64,000 bases of DNA, taken from NCBI GenBank assembly GCA_963815965.1, contig CAWFIT010000012.1, positions 1 through 64,000 of the forward strand, read 5' to 3'. A program made the position numbers and the translations under genes. The notes under the pieces were generated by a model that did not search any database, was not told the origin of the DNA, and was given only the letters and a program-made list of their open reading frames with translations. This document shows positions 42,234 to 52,667 of the stretch, one piece after another (positions within the stretch are counted from its first letter, which is position 1; every line of letters begins with the position of its first letter). The DNA comes from DASVFB01 sp963815965 (GTDB lineage: Bacteria > Actinomycetota > Thermoleophilia > Gaiellales > Gaiellaceae).

Positions 42234-42811
42234 TGCGAGACCTCCATCGGCTGGGTTGGTTCGAAAGTCAGGTCGGCCACCTCGACCGGTGTGGGAGAGG
42301 GCCGCTGCTTCAGGCGGACGTCGGCGGCATCGAGCCAGCGGACGATCGCCTCGAGCCGGAAGAGCTCGGCATCGGCGACGAGCGCGAGCGGCACGTCGTT
42401 CTCCGCGGCCGTCGCCTTCACCTGCGTGTAGCGCTGCATGACCTCGATCGTGTGACGGCGGTGGTCTTGCAGGATCTCGTGGACGTCGATCCCCGGGATC
42501 TGCAGCGCGACGAGCACCTTGATCACGAGCTCGTCGCGCGGAGGGGGCACGAGGTCGGGCGGCGTGCGCAGCCATTCGCGTAGCTCCTCGGCGCCGGCGG
42601 GGGTGATCCTGTACCGCTTTCGCGAGCGCTCGCCCTCGCCGTCGTCCGTTTCGACGAGCCCGTCGCGCTCGAGGCGCTGAAGCGTCGTGTAGACCTGGCC
42701 GACGTTCAGCGGCCAGACCTCGCCCGTCCGCGCCTCGAACTCGTTCTGCAGGCGCAGGCCGTACTTCGGCCCTTCGCTGAGCAGGGCAAGGAGGGCGTGG
42801 GGGACGCTCAC
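42230..42811 (-). CDS. PadR family transcriptional regulator
   Basis: A 193-residue PadR regulator. The N-terminal wHTH (ALLALLSEGPKYGLRLQNEF, LNVGQVYTTLQRLERDGLVE, RYRITPAGAEELREWL) is followed by the C-terminal dimerisation helices (PadR C domain). GTG 42811 is chosen to begin SVPHALLALL, the usual PadR opening. It is first in an operon with the ABC ATPase and FtsX permease. PadR proteins commonly repress adjacent transporter genes in response to toxic compounds. Confidence 0.92.
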   Translation of the reverse strand: MSVPHALLALLSEGPKYGLRLQNEFEARTGEVWPLNVGQVYTTLQRLERDGLVETDDGEGERSRKRYRITPAGAEELREWLRTPPDLVPPPRDELVIKVLVALQIPGIDVHEILQDHRRHTIEVMQRYTQVKATAAENDVPLALVADAELFRLEAIVRWLDAADVRLKQRPSPTPVEVADLTFEPTQPMEVSQ

Positions 42812-42832
42812 GAGCTGGTCTCCGAGGTGAGC

Positions 42833-42856
42833 ATACCGAGTATGTATACCAGGTAT
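42833..42856. promoter_or_regulatory. Putative PadR operator
   Basis: An AT-rich interrupted palindrome with terminal ATACC/GGTAT and internal GTATAC lies 22 nt upstream of the PadR start and 30 nt before the divergent winged-helix gene. ATAC/GTAT dyads are typical PadR-type operators. Confidence 0.5.
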
Positions 42857-42885
42857 AGAACAGCTTGCGCAAGTTAAGTTGAGGC

Positions 42886-44067
42886 GTGACCGTGCGGAGG
42901 ATCTCAGTTGAGGAGCGACGCGCCCGACTCGGGCGACGTCACTCTCTGGAGCGTGGCTCGGCCGCGACCGACCTCGTCGAGTTGGCCGGTGGCCTGGTCG
43001 GGCTGCATGCCACCGACCCGGCGACCGTGTTCCTGGCCGCCCGGGCGCGTCTTCGGGATGGGTCGCACGCGGAGATCGAGCGCGTGCTCTACGAGGAGCG
43101 AACCGTCCTCCGGATGATCGGCATGCGGCGGACGATGTTCGTCCTGCCCCTCGAGTTGGCGGCCGTCGTGCACGCGAGTTGCACGGAAGCAGTCGCGTCG
43201 TCGCAGCGTCGCCGCTATGCGAAGCTGATCGAAGAGGGCGGCATCGCCAAGAACGGCGCAACGTGGCTGGCCAAGGTCATGGCCATGACGATGGAGGCGC
43301 TCGAGGCTCGCGGCGAGGCGTACGCATCGGAGCTGTCCAAGGATGTGCCGCTCCTGCGGAAGAAGCTGTCGTTCGGCGAAGGCACGAAGTGGGCAGGCAA
43401 TACGAGCATGACGACGTGGGTGCTCTTTCTGCTCGCGGCGGAGGGTCGGATCGTGCGCGGTCGCCCGCGCGGAGCGTGGACAAGCAGCCAGTGGCGTTGG
43501 GTGCCGGCGGCGTCATGGTTCCCGCGTCCTCTGCCGCGGCTCGACGAAGAGGAGGCGCGCGAAACGCTCGCGGGACGTTGGCTCACGTCGTTCGGCCCCG
43601 CCACGGTCACCGACCTGAAGTGGTGGACCGGCTGGACCCTGTCGCAGACGCGCACAACGCTCGCAGCGATCGGCGCCGTCGAAGTCGACCTCGACGGGAC
43701 GCCCGGCTTCGTCATGCCGGACGACGTCGACGTCGCGCCGTCACCCGAGCCCTGGGTTGCGCTGCTGCCCGCGCTCGACCCTACGGTGATGGGCTGGAAG
43801 GAGCGCGGCTGGTACCTCGGCGAGCACGGCCCGGCGCTGTTCGACAGATCCGGGAACGCGGGACCGACCGTCTGGTGGAACGGACGCATCGTGGGCGGAT
43901 GGGCAGGGCGCAAGGACGGCCGGGTCGCGTTCCAGTTGCTCGAGGACGTGGGCGCGGACGCCACTGCACAGGTCGAAGCTGAGGCGGCGCGGCTCGAGGC
44001 ATGGCTTGGCGGAGTCAGCGTCATTCCTCGATTTCGAGTGCCCCTCGAACGCGAGCTCGCGGCGTAG
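42886..44067 (+). CDS. Winged-helix DNA-binding protein (HTH_42, AlkZ-like)
   Basis: A 393-residue protein of the HTH_42 (PF06224) family, which includes AlkZ/AlkX DNA glycosylases that unhook interstrand cross-links. Seen are the N-terminal LVGLHATDPATVFLAARARL, MIGMRRTMFVLPLELAAVVH, FGPATVTDLKWWTG and the C-terminal VALLPALDPTVMGWKERGWY block. The glycosylase motif of AlkZ (QxQ) is not evident, so activity is uncertain. The start is GTG 42886. It is divergent from the PadR operon. Confidence 0.87.
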   Translation: MTVRRISVEERRARLGRRHSLERGSAATDLVELAGGLVGLHATDPATVFLAARARLRDGSHAEIERVLYEERTVLRMIGMRRTMFVLPLELAAVVHASCTEAVASSQRRRYAKLIEEGGIAKNGATWLAKVMAMTMEALEARGEAYASELSKDVPLLRKKLSFGEGTKWAGNTSMTTWVLFLLAAEGRIVRGRPRGAWTSSQWRWVPAASWFPRPLPRLDEEEARETLAGRWLTSFGPATVTDLKWWTGWTLSQTRTTLAAIGAVEVDLDGTPGFVMPDDVDVAPSPEPWVALLPALDPTVMGWKERGWYLGEHGPALFDRSGNAGPTVWWNGRIVGGWAGRKDGRVAFQLLEDVGADATAQVEAEAARLEAWLGGVSVIPRFRVPLERELAA

Positions 44068-44106
44068 ATCTGGACATCGGCACTGCCGCCTAGGCACACT
44101 CGTGAC

Positions 44107-46299
44107 ATGACCGAACGCTTGGCGCGCGCGTGCAGCAATCACCCATGGCGCGCGATCGGTGGCTGGATCGTCGCCGTCGTGCTTGCCGTGGCTGCGCTCG
44201 CATTCCTGCTCGGCGACCTGACGACGGAAGGCCACCCGACCAACAACCCCGAGTCGCAACGCGCAAGCGCGTTGATCGCGGAGGGCTTTCCGCCCGATCC
44301 GTCCCGGGCGACGAGCGACCTCGTGGTCATCAACTCGACGCGGTACACGGTGGACGACCCGCAGTACCGCGCGTTCGTCGCCAAGCTCATCGCTGAAGGC
44401 CGTGCCACCGGCGGCGTGGCGAACGCGCGCGTCTACTACATCACCCACGACAAGACGCAGATCTCGCGCGATCGGCACGCGATGTTGATCCCGCTCTTCA
44501 TTCCCGACACCGGCGACGCGGGCCCAGTCGAGGACGTCGCTGCGCGCGCTGACCGAAACGCCGCATTCGACGTCGCCGTGACCGGCAATCAGACGATCGA
44601 CAATGACTTCAACGAGCTCTCGCAGCACGATCTGAAATCGGGGGAGCTCCAGTTCGGAATCCCTGCCGCGCTCGTCATCCTGATCCTCGTCTTCGGCGCG
44701 ATCGTCGCGGGGCTCGTTCCTCTGCTGATGGCGATCATCTCGATCATCGTCGCGCTCGGCCTGGTTGCCGTGCTCTCGCAGCCGTTCCACCTCTCGGTTT
44801 TCATTTTCAACATGCTGACCGGCATGGGGCTGGCACTCGGCATCGACTACTCGTTGTTCGTCGTCTCCCGCTATCGAGAAGAACGTGGGGTAGGACGCGA
44901 GCAGTTCGACGCGATCGGCGGTGCCGGCGCGACGGCGAGCCGCGCAGTGCTCGTAAGCGGGACGGCGTTCGTCGTCGCGATGTGCGGGATGTTGATCGTG
45001 CCGAACAACGTGATGCGCAGCCTCGCGCTCGGCGCGATCCTCGTTGGTGTCGTCTCCGTCGTCGCCGCGCTGACGCTTTTGCCGGCGCTCCTCGGGCTAC
45101 TCGGCGATCGCGTCAACGCGCTGCGCCTTCCGTTCGTCGGCCGCGCTTCACTCGAGCGCACCAACCCGGAAGGGAAATTCTGGCGTGCCATCGTCGAGCG
45201 CGTGCTCAGCCGTCCCGCTCTCAGCCTGATCGTGGCGACGACCGCGCTGCTCGCGTTGGCAGTACCGGTGCTCGGCCTCAACGTCGGCTCGAACGGCGTG
45301 TCGACGCTGCCGGATCGGTTCGAGTCGAAAAGCGGCTTCGTCGCGCTTCAGCGCTACTTTCCGCGGGCGACGACCGATCCGGTCCTTGTCGTCGTCGACC
45401 ACGCGTCCGATCCGCAGGTCACCTCGGCGCTCGGGCGCCTCCGGTCGGAACTCGCGGCGGATCGCCGTTTCGCCGGCCGGGGAGTCGTTCTCCGTTCGCA
45501 TGACGGACAGATCAAGGTGCTCCAGGTTCCCGTGCGTGGCGACTCCCAGGGGACCGAGGCGATCTCGGCGGTGCGTCAACTGCGGAGCGACGTGTTACCG
45601 CGCGAGTTCGAGAAGACAGCCGCGCTGGTGTTGGTCGGCGGAGACACGGCCGAGACGGTGGACTACCTCGACTCGGTCTCCAACCCGGCGCCGTATGTCT
45701 TCCTGCTCGTGCTCGGCCTGACGTTCGTATTGCTGACTGTCGTCTTCCGTTCGGTCGTCATCGCAGGCACGGCCGTGCTTCTCAACCTGCTCTCGGTCGG
45801 GGCGGCCTACGGCTTGCTCGTGCTGGTATTCGAGCACGGGATTGGCGCGGGTCTCCTTGGCTTCTCGCAAGCCGACACGATCGAGGCCTGGGTGCCGCTC
45901 TTCCTCTTCTCGGTGCTGTTCGGGCTCTCGATGGACTACCAGGTGTTCTTGCTCAGTCGGATCCGCGAGCGGTACGACGGCAGTGGCGATTCCACCGACG
46001 CCGTCCTACACGGCGTCGCAGCGACGGCACGAATCATTACCGGCGCCGCGTTGATCATCGTCGCCGTCTTCCTCGGCTTCGCGATGGGCGACCTGATCAT
46101 GTTCCAGCAGATGGGGTTTGGCGTCGCTGTCGCATTGCTGATCGACGCGACGGTGATTCGCTCCGTCATCCTGCCCAGCGCGATGAAGCTCCTCGGCCGC
46201 TGGAACTGGTATCTGCCGAGTTGGCTGGAGTGGTTGCCACGCCTCGAGGCAGAGGGCCGGGCGCCGACGGTTGTTGACGGCGCCCCTGCCGCCTCCTAG
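44107..46299 (+). CDS. MMPL family RND-type transporter 2
   Basis: A 730-residue MMPL transporter, distinct from copy 1. It has an N-terminal TM (WRAIGGWIVAVVLAVAALAF), a first loop domain, GMGLALGIDYSLFVVSRYRE in the first TM bundle, a second loop, then GLSMDYQVFLLSRIRERYDG and DATVIRSVILPSAMKLLGRW. Both proton-relay GxxxDY motifs are present. ATG 44107. No regulator is adjacent. It may share a transcript with the FHA gene 14 nt downstream. Confidence 0.93.
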   Translation: MTERLARACSNHPWRAIGGWIVAVVLAVAALAFLLGDLTTEGHPTNNPESQRASALIAEGFPPDPSRATSDLVVINSTRYTVDDPQYRAFVAKLIAEGRATGGVANARVYYITHDKTQISRDRHAMLIPLFIPDTGDAGPVEDVAARADRNAAFDVAVTGNQTIDNDFNELSQHDLKSGELQFGIPAALVILILVFGAIVAGLVPLLMAIISIIVALGLVAVLSQPFHLSVFIFNMLTGMGLALGIDYSLFVVSRYREERGVGREQFDAIGGAGATASRAVLVSGTAFVVAMCGMLIVPNNVMRSLALGAILVGVVSVVAALTLLPALLGLLGDRVNALRLPFVGRASLERTNPEGKFWRAIVERVLSRPALSLIVATTALLALAVPVLGLNVGSNGVSTLPDRFESKSGFVALQRYFPRATTDPVLVVVDHASDPQVTSALGRLRSELAADRRFAGRGVVLRSHDGQIKVLQVPVRGDSQGTEAISAVRQLRSDVLPREFEKTAALVLVGGDTAETVDYLDSVSNPAPYVFLLVLGLTFVLLTVVFRSVVIAGTAVLLNLLSVGAAYGLLVLVFEHGIGAGLLGFSQADTIEAWVPLFLFSVLFGLSMDYQVFLLSRIRERYDGSGDSTDAVLHGVAATARIITGAALIIVAVFLGFAMGDLIMFQQMGFGVAVALLIDATVIRSVILPSAMKLLGRWNWYLPSWLEWLPRLEAEGRAPTVVDGAPAAS

Positions 46300-46313
46300 C
46301 CTGGAGGCTTGCG

Positions 46314-46901
46314 GTGACCAGCTACGTCGAAGTGTGGGGCCGAAGCGGTCGCGAGCTTCGAGTACTGGACTCGGAGCGGATGACTGTCGGAACCCTGGAG
46401 TCGAACGACGTCGTCGTCGACGCAGACGGCGTCTCGCGTGTGCATGCCGTGTTCGAGCGATTCGGCGCCAACTGGTGTGTCCGCGACCTCGGCTCTCGCA
46501 ACGGCACCTTCGTGAACGGAGGGCGGATCATCGGCGAGCGACCGCTGCACACCGGCGACGAGATCGTCCTCGGGCGGCTTCGCTTGCTGTTCCACGGCCC
46601 GGCCGGAGGAAAGGAGACGGCCGCAATCGCGCCGCCGCCGCCGCTCACTGAGCGCGAGCGCGACGTGCTCCTGGCCCTGTGCCGCCCGCTGCTCACCGGC
46701 GATGCGTTCACCGAGCCGGCGTCGATCCGGGTGATCGCCGGGGAGCTCGTCGTGTCCGAGGCCGCGGTGAAGCAGCACCTGTCGCGCCTGTACGTCAAGT
46801 TCGACGTGGGCACGCAGGGCGAGCGCAAACGCGTCCAGCTCGCAAATGCAGCGGTCAGCCGCGGCGCCGTCAAGCTCGGCGACCTGCACGGCGGCGGCTG
46901 A
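46314..46901 (+). CDS. FHA domain protein with C-terminal HTH
   Basis: A 195-residue protein. The N-terminal FHA domain binds phosphothreonine (residues 1-95: MTVGTLESNDVVV, VSRVHAVFERFGANWCVRDL, GSRNGTFVNG). A C-terminal winged or LuxR-like HTH follows (LTERERDVLLALCRPLL ... IRVIAGELVVSEAAVKQHLS). Key FHA residues (S in VSRVH, the SRNGTFVNG loop) are intact. The start is GTG 46314. It lies 5 nt upstream of a Ser/Thr kinase gene, so the kinase could phosphorylate the FHA ligand or the protein itself, feeding a transcriptional output. Confidence 0.9.
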   Translation: MTSYVEVWGRSGRELRVLDSERMTVGTLESNDVVVDADGVSRVHAVFERFGANWCVRDLGSRNGTFVNGGRIIGERPLHTGDEIVLGRLRLLFHGPAGGKETAAIAPPPPLTERERDVLLALCRPLLTGDAFTEPASIRVIAGELVVSEAAVKQHLSRLYVKFDVGTQGERKRVQLANAAVSRGAVKLGDLHGGG

Positions 46902-46906
46902 TCGGG

Positions 46907-49900
46907 ATGAGAACCGAGCTCCTCCGCGAGCGGTACGAGCCGCTCGAAGTAGTGGGGAGGGGCGGCGAGGGCGAGGTCCTCCGCGCGCTCGATCACCTCC
47001 ACGGTCGCCACGTCGCGCTAAAGGTCCGACCCGTAGCCGACGAGGTTTCGCGCACACATCTGCTTTCCGAGGCGCGGCTTCTCCTTTCTCTTTCACCGCA
47101 TCCGGGGCTACCGCTGGTGCGCGAGGACTTCTTCGTCGACGACCGCTACGTCATCGCGATGGACTGGATCGAGGGCGCGGACCTCGAGGCCTTGCTCGAG
47201 CTCGAAGGCCACCCTGGACTAGAGCCTGCACTCGCGATCGACTACCTCGAACAGGTAGCCGAGGCGCTCGAGCACCTGCACAGCCACAACCCTCCGGTCG
47301 TGCACGGTGACGTCAAGCCGGCAAACCTGATCCTCACCTCGTCGGGCCGGATCGTCGTCGTCGACTTCGGACTGTCGTCCACGCCCACGGACGACTTGCG
47401 CCGAGCGGGCACCGCCGGCTACGTGGCACCCGAGGTCGCAGCGGGCGCGAGACCGACCGCCGCGTCGGACGTCTACTCGTTCACAGCCACCGCGCTGACG
47501 CTGCTCACCGGCGAGCCCCCCACCGACGGCCCGCCGAGCTGGGGCGCGATCGAACGCGAGCGGATCCCCGCGCTCGAGCGGATCGTGCGTGCGAACCTCG
47601 CAACCGATCCGCTGCGTCGCGATGCATCGGCGTCCGCCTTCGTCGCGAGGCTGCGCCGATGGTGGGGCGCGGACCTCCCGAGAGGGACCGTCACCCTCGT
47701 GCTGGCCGACGACGCGCGAAGCTTCGGTGGACGAGGTCGCTCGCGCACACCGCGGCTACTGCGTCGCACCCGCCGAGCGACGAGCCGGTGCTTGCGGCGT
47801 TCGCGTCTGCCCAGGACGGCTTCGACGCCGCACGCGAGCTCGCGACGCGGCTCGGCTCGCGGGTCGCCGCGGTCACGGAGCAGGCGGAGCCCCTCGCCGG
47901 GACCTACCGCGGAAAGTCCGCAGCCGCTGCGACTCAACTCTTCAACCTCACCGAGCCCGGACAGGTCCTGATCGACGACCCGACAGCGGCGAGCGTCGAT
48001 GGGCGGCTGCCGCCGGAGATCGGCCTCGCCGAGGTGCCAGCGGGCTGGGCGCTCGTTGCGCCTGGCCTGTCGATCCCGCCCCGCGCCGCGACCTGTCCCT
48101 ACCGCGGGCTGATCGCCTTCGCGGCGGAGGACGGTGACCTCTTCTTCGGACGAGAGGAGGTCGTGACGTCGATCCTCGAGCGGATCCTCGACGGTGGCTT
48201 CATGGCCGTCGTCGGCGCGTCGGGAAGCGGGAAGTCGTCCCTCGTCCGCGCCGGGCTCGTCCCGGCATACCGCCGAGTGCGTGAAGGACAGGTCGTGGTG
48301 ATCACCCCCGGCACAAACCCGGCCGCCGAGTTGGAGCGTGCCCTTGCGGCCGGCGCCCCTGCACTGCTGATCGTCGACCAGTTCGAGGAGGTGTTCACGC
48401 TCTGCCCGGACGAATCCGCTCGAGCTCGCTTCCTCGACGACTTGATGGACCTGCGCGAGGCGACCTCGGCGGTTGTCATCGCGCTCCGGGCGGACTTCTA
48501 CGGGCGCTGCGCCGTGCATCCTCGCCTCGCCGCTGCGGTTGCCGAGCACCAGCATCTGCTGGGGCCCATGCGCAGCGAGGAGCTGCGCCGGGCGATAGAA
48601 GGGCCGGCCCGGGCGGGCGGACTTCGCCTCGAGGCCGGTCTTGTCGACGCAATGCTGGCCGACGTCGAGGGCGAGCCTGGCGGCCTCCCACTGCTTTCGC
48701 ACGCGCTGTACGAGTCGTGGGGCCGGCGGGATGGTCGAGTCCTCACGACTGCGGGCTACCGCGCCGCCGGCGGCGTGCGCGGGGCGATCGCCCAGTCGGC
48801 CGAAAGGGTGTTCCTGGCCTGCAGTCCGCAGGAGCAGCTGCTCGTCCGGCGGTTGTTCCTTCGGCTCACCGCGCTGGGAGAGACGACCGAAGACACGCGC
48901 CGGCGAGTTCCACTCGCGGAGCTGCTCCCCGAGGAGGGCGGGCAGGCGGCCGCGGTGCTGGAGCAGTTGGCAGCTGCGCGCCTCTTGGTGGTGGGCGACG
49001 ACTCGGCCGAGATCGCGCACGAGGCGCTGATCCGCGAGTGGCCGAGGCTGCGCGGATGGCTGGCCGATGACCGGGAGGGGCTCCGCACCCTTCGTCAGCT
49101 GACGACCGCTGCGCGCACCTGGGACGACACGGGCCGCAACGACGCCGACCTCTACCGTGGCCCGCGCCTGGCGGCCGCCTTGGAGTTGCCGGGTGATCTC
49201 TCGCGCGTCGAACGCGAGTTCCTCGACGCGAGCAACGATGCGCAGGCGCGCGAGCTGACGGACGCGCGGCGCCGTGCGCGTCGACTCCGTGTCCTGCTCG
49301 CCGCCGTCGCGGCGGCGCTGGTGGCGGCGTTGATCGCAGGATCCTTTGCCCTAGTTCAGCGTGGGCGGGCAAGGCACACGGCGACCGTCGCCCAGGCGGG
49401 ACGCCTCGCCGCGCAGTCGCGCGAGGTTGCTGCGAAGCATCCCGACCTTGGGCTGCTGCTCGCGCTCGAGGGCGACCGCCTCGACGACTCGGTCGACGCG
49501 CGCGGCGCGCTGCTCGGCGCACTCGAGCACGGCTCGCGGATCCGCGCGTGGCTTCAGGGCTTCGACTCGCCGGTCGAGGCGACGCGTTCAGTCCCGACGG
49601 AAAGCTCCTGGCGACTGCGACGCAGACGGGGACGACGCTCTGGGACACGGCGACTTGGCGTCCAGTCGGGCCGCCCCTGCGATCGTCGCAGGGCGGCTGG
49701 GAGTGGGTCGACTTCAGCCCCGACGGGCGGACGCTGGCGATCGCGGGCGGAGAGGGCCGCGTCGAACTGTGGGACGTGGCGACAAGGAAGAAGGTGCGGG
49801 AGCTGACTGATCCGGCGGCGGCGACATCTCGCGAGCCCGCGCTCGCCTTCGTTCGGTACAGCCCCGACGGCAGGGTCATCGCCGCGGGCGGCACAGGAGA

Positions 49901-51565
49901 CGAACCACGTCACGCTGTGGGATGCCGCGAGCAGGTCGTGTCGATCGGCCGGCCGATCATCGCCAAACCGCCGGGGACGGGCGGTGCGCAGTCGGTCTCC
50001 TTCAGCCCGGACTCGAAGCGGATCGCCGTCCCCGGCGCTCCCGGGACAGTCGGGATCTGGGAGGTCGCCACAGGCCGCCGGGTCGGAACGCCGCTGCGCG
50101 ATCGGGAGCGCGGACGTCGAGCGCGGCGATCTTCGCCCCGGATGGCCGGACGATGATCGCGAGCGACGACTACGGCTCGGTGTCCTTCGTCGACATCCGC
50201 AACAGGACGACCGATCCGCCCGCCGCTATCGGTCGGCAATCAGCCTGCCGGCTCGCTGGACCTCAGTCCGGACGGACGGCTCTTGGCCGCTGGCTTCGTT
50301 CGAAGGGCCGGTGTTCGTGTGGGACGCCGAAGACCGGCGCGCCGTACGGCTCGCCGCTCGCGGCCGACACGAGTCCGGGCAACGACGTCGACGTTCAGCC
50401 CCGACGGCACGGACCCTCGCGAGCTCGCACCTGCGTTCGGCGGTCGTCTGGAACGTGGACGGAGAGCAGGCGATCGGCCGGCCGCTCGGCGGACCGACCG
50501 ACTTGACGACCGACGTGGCTTTCAGCCCCGACGGCAAGCGGCTCGCCGCCGGGCGGTTCGACGGCGGCACGACGGTGTACGACGCCGACGACACGACGGC
50601 AGGCGTACCGGATCGCAGGCCCTTCGGTCGTCACCGCCGTCGCCTTCGACGCCGATGGGAAGTACCTCGCCGTCGGAACGATCGACGGCACGGTCCAGTT
50701 GTTCGATGCGCAGAGCGGGGCGGTCGTCGGTCGCCCGCTGGACGTCGGGCACGGTGCGGTCTGGCAGTTGGCCTTCAGCCCCGATCGGTCGGCTCCTGGC
50801 GATCGCCGTCGACCGCAACGGCGCGGGCGGGTTTCAACGTCCAGCGCCGGCAGGGCGAGGTGCAGCTCTGGGACGTCGACACCAGCAGTCGGGTGGGGCG
50901 GGCAATCAAGCCCGGCGCCGGATCGGTGCTTTCCGTGGCCTTCAACCCGGACGGGACGCTGCTGGCGACCGGCAGCTATAAAGGGCGGCTCGATCTGTGG
51001 GACGTGGCCACCCAGAAACGTCACGGCAAGCCGATGAGGGTGATCGGACGACGGCGTCCTGAGCGTCGCGTTCGATCCGAGCGGCGAGCTCGTCGCCGGC
51101 GGCGGAGCGATCGGACCGGTGCGCGTGTGGCGCGTGGCCGATCAGCGCCCGGCCTTCCCGCCCCTCGCCGGGCACACCGGCCCGATCACCGGGACGGCTT
51201 TCGACCCGTCGGGCTCGTTCCTCGCGACGACCACGCTGTTCGGCGCGACCAGGCTGTGGGACCCGGCCACAGGTCTCGGCTACGGCGACGAGCTGGTCGC
51301 GAGCCCGAGGCCCGACTCGGCCGCTTCGTCAATCGAGTTTCCGCAGTTCCTGGGGCTGCGGAACGCGTTCAGCCCGGACGGCAAGCTGCTGGCCGTCGCG
51401 GGAGTCGGGACGCGTGCGATGTTGTGGGACGTCGATCCCGCCGTCTGGCGCCGGCGCGCGTGCGCGATCGCAGGCCGGAACCTGACGCGCGAGGAGTGGA
51501 AGCTCTACCTGCCGGCGGGGACGCCGTATCGCGCAGACGTGCTCGGAGTGGCCCAGTCCGGCTGA
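46907..51565 (+). pseudogene. Ser/Thr kinase-cyclase-like-STAND-WD40 giant protein, many frameshifts
   Basis: Modules in order are as follows. A protein kinase lies at residues 1-~265 (GRGGEGEV loop, K39 in ALKV, catalytic VHGDVKPAN at 132-140, DFG at 153-155, APE in YVAPEVA). A shrunken class III cyclase-like segment follows (GTVTLVLADDA ... VLAAFASAQDGFDAA, YRGKSAAAATQLFNLTEPGQ). A STAND NTPase comes next (TCPYRGLIAF, FFGREE, Walker A VVGASGSGKSSL near 48210-48245, Walker B-like ALLIVDQFEE, EIAHEALIREWPRL), then a TM helix (LLAAVAAALVAALIAGSFAL) and WD40 repeats. Frames shift near 47722, 47775, 49580 and repeatedly after 50100. Domain content is complete, so errors or very recent breakage are likely. 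Activity as encoded is doubtful. Confidence 0.8.
49587..51410 (+). repeat. WD40 repeat array (about 14 units)
   Basis: Coding repeats of roughly 120-145 bp, each with an FSPDGK-like core (for example starting at 49587, 49713, 49857, 50001, 50132, 50262, 50394 and later to about 51368) and a following LWD/VWD strand. Consecutive units fall in different frames, with about ten indels in 2 kb. The cores stay well conserved in whichever frame is open. Confidence 0.75.
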
Positions 51566-51685
51566 CCCTTGCCGAACGGTCAGAAATTGTTCCCTTAGCG
51601 CAACGAACGTCGGCCGGGCCGGGGGATCGTGCCGGACGCTCGAGAGAGCGACGCTTGACTCCTTAACCCACGACAAGGAGTCGAC

Positions 51686-52525
51686 ATGCAGACAAGAGGA
51701 TCCCTCACTCTCATCGCCGGCGTCGGGCTGTTTCTGTTCGCGATGGTGCTGACAGCTTCGGCAGCCGGGCCGCGACCCGTGTACCAGTCGCCCCAGAGCT
51801 ATTACCTGTCCCTCGGCGATTCGATGGCCTACGGCTTCCAGCCGAACAAGGCGAAGCCGGGCGCTCGACCGTCGGACTTCGACACCGGCTACACCGACGT
51901 CTTCGCCGCGCGACTGCGAAAGCTCTCGTCGAACATCCAGGTCGTCAACTACGGCTGTCCCGGCGAGTCCAGTGTCACGTTCACGCGCGGCGGCTGCGAC
52001 GGGCTCGCCGACGGCTTCAAGCTGCACGACACTTTTCGCGGATCGCAGCTCAAGACGGCGCTGTCGTTCCTGCGGGCTCATCCCGGAGAGGTAAGTCCGG
52101 TAACCCTGACGCTGTGGGGCGGCGACCTGGCTCCGCTGTCACAGAAAGGCAAGCACGCACCTGCGGCGATCGCCTCGTTCGCGACGCGCTTCGCCTCGAT
52201 CCTGCGGCAGCTCCGGGCCGGCGCGCCGAACGCGGAGATCATCGTTGCAGGGGCCTGGAACCCCGAGGCGGATCGACTCGCGAAAACCGAGCCGCTCTAC
52301 CGCTCGGTCGACGCGGCGATCGCACGAGCCGCAGCGGCGTCGCGCGTCCGGGTCGCGAACATGTTCGCGGCGCTGAACGCGTCGGGGAATATCGGTGCGC
52401 AGCAGGCTCGTCTCTGCAAGATCACCTACTACTGCTCGAAGGGCGATCCGCATCCGACCGACGGGGGGTACCGCGCGATGGCGGACGCGTTCATGACTGC
52501 GTCGGGCTACTCGCGCAAGTCGTAG
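51686..52525 (+). CDS. Secreted SGNH/GDSL hydrolase
   Basis: A 279-residue exported lipase/esterase-like protein. The signal peptide is about residues 1-27 (LTLIAGVGLFLFAMVLTASA). Block I is YLSLGDSMAYGF (nucleophile Ser), block II is the Gly in NYGCPGES, block III reads LTLWGGDLAPL and block V is DPHPTDGGY with Asp and His. Block III usually reads GxND; here Asn is absent, which could weaken the oxyanion hole. Cysteine pairs (NYGCPGES/GGCDG, LCKITYYC) suit an extracytoplasmic location. A clear AAGGAG site precedes the ATG. The 120 nt upstream hold no other feature. Confidence 0.9.
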   Translation: MQTRGSLTLIAGVGLFLFAMVLTASAAGPRPVYQSPQSYYLSLGDSMAYGFQPNKAKPGARPSDFDTGYTDVFAARLRKLSSNIQVVNYGCPGESSVTFTRGGCDGLADGFKLHDTFRGSQLKTALSFLRAHPGEVSPVTLTLWGGDLAPLSQKGKHAPAAIASFATRFASILRQLRAGAPNAEIIVAGAWNPEADRLAKTEPLYRSVDAAIARAAAASRVRVANMFAALNASGNIGAQQARLCKITYYCSKGDPHPTDGGYRAMADAFMTASGYSRKS

Positions 52526-52552
52526 GCGTTTTCGTTGCCACATTCAAGACGC

Positions 52553-52578
52553 CGGGCGGGGCCGCAGGGCCCCGCCCG
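52553..52578 (+). terminator. Terminator of the GDSL hydrolase gene
   Basis: Perfect 11-bp GC stem (52553-52563 with 52568-52578) with a 4-nt loop, 28 nt after the stop. It is typical of actinobacterial terminators lacking a long U tract. Confidence 0.72.
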
Positions 52579-52626
52579 CGCCCGCGTTCAGTGCGTGTCG
52601 CGCCGACTGGAGTAGTCGCTCTGTTT

Positions 52627-52643
52627 TCATGCCATCGGCATGA
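52627..52643. promoter_or_regulatory. Palindrome upstream of the DUF4239 operon
   Basis: Perfect TCATGC-N5-GCATGA, which has the same 6-5-6 geometry as element A with one base changed per arm. It ends 24 nt before the gene start at 52668. Confidence 0.48.
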
Positions 52644-52667
52644 GGAAGACCGACCGGCGCAGGCGTC

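Noticed and set aside
49587..51410. Possible CRISPR or minisatellite array
   Set aside because: The periodic similarity is protein-level WD40 repetition of about 120-145 bp without identical DNA repeats or spacers.
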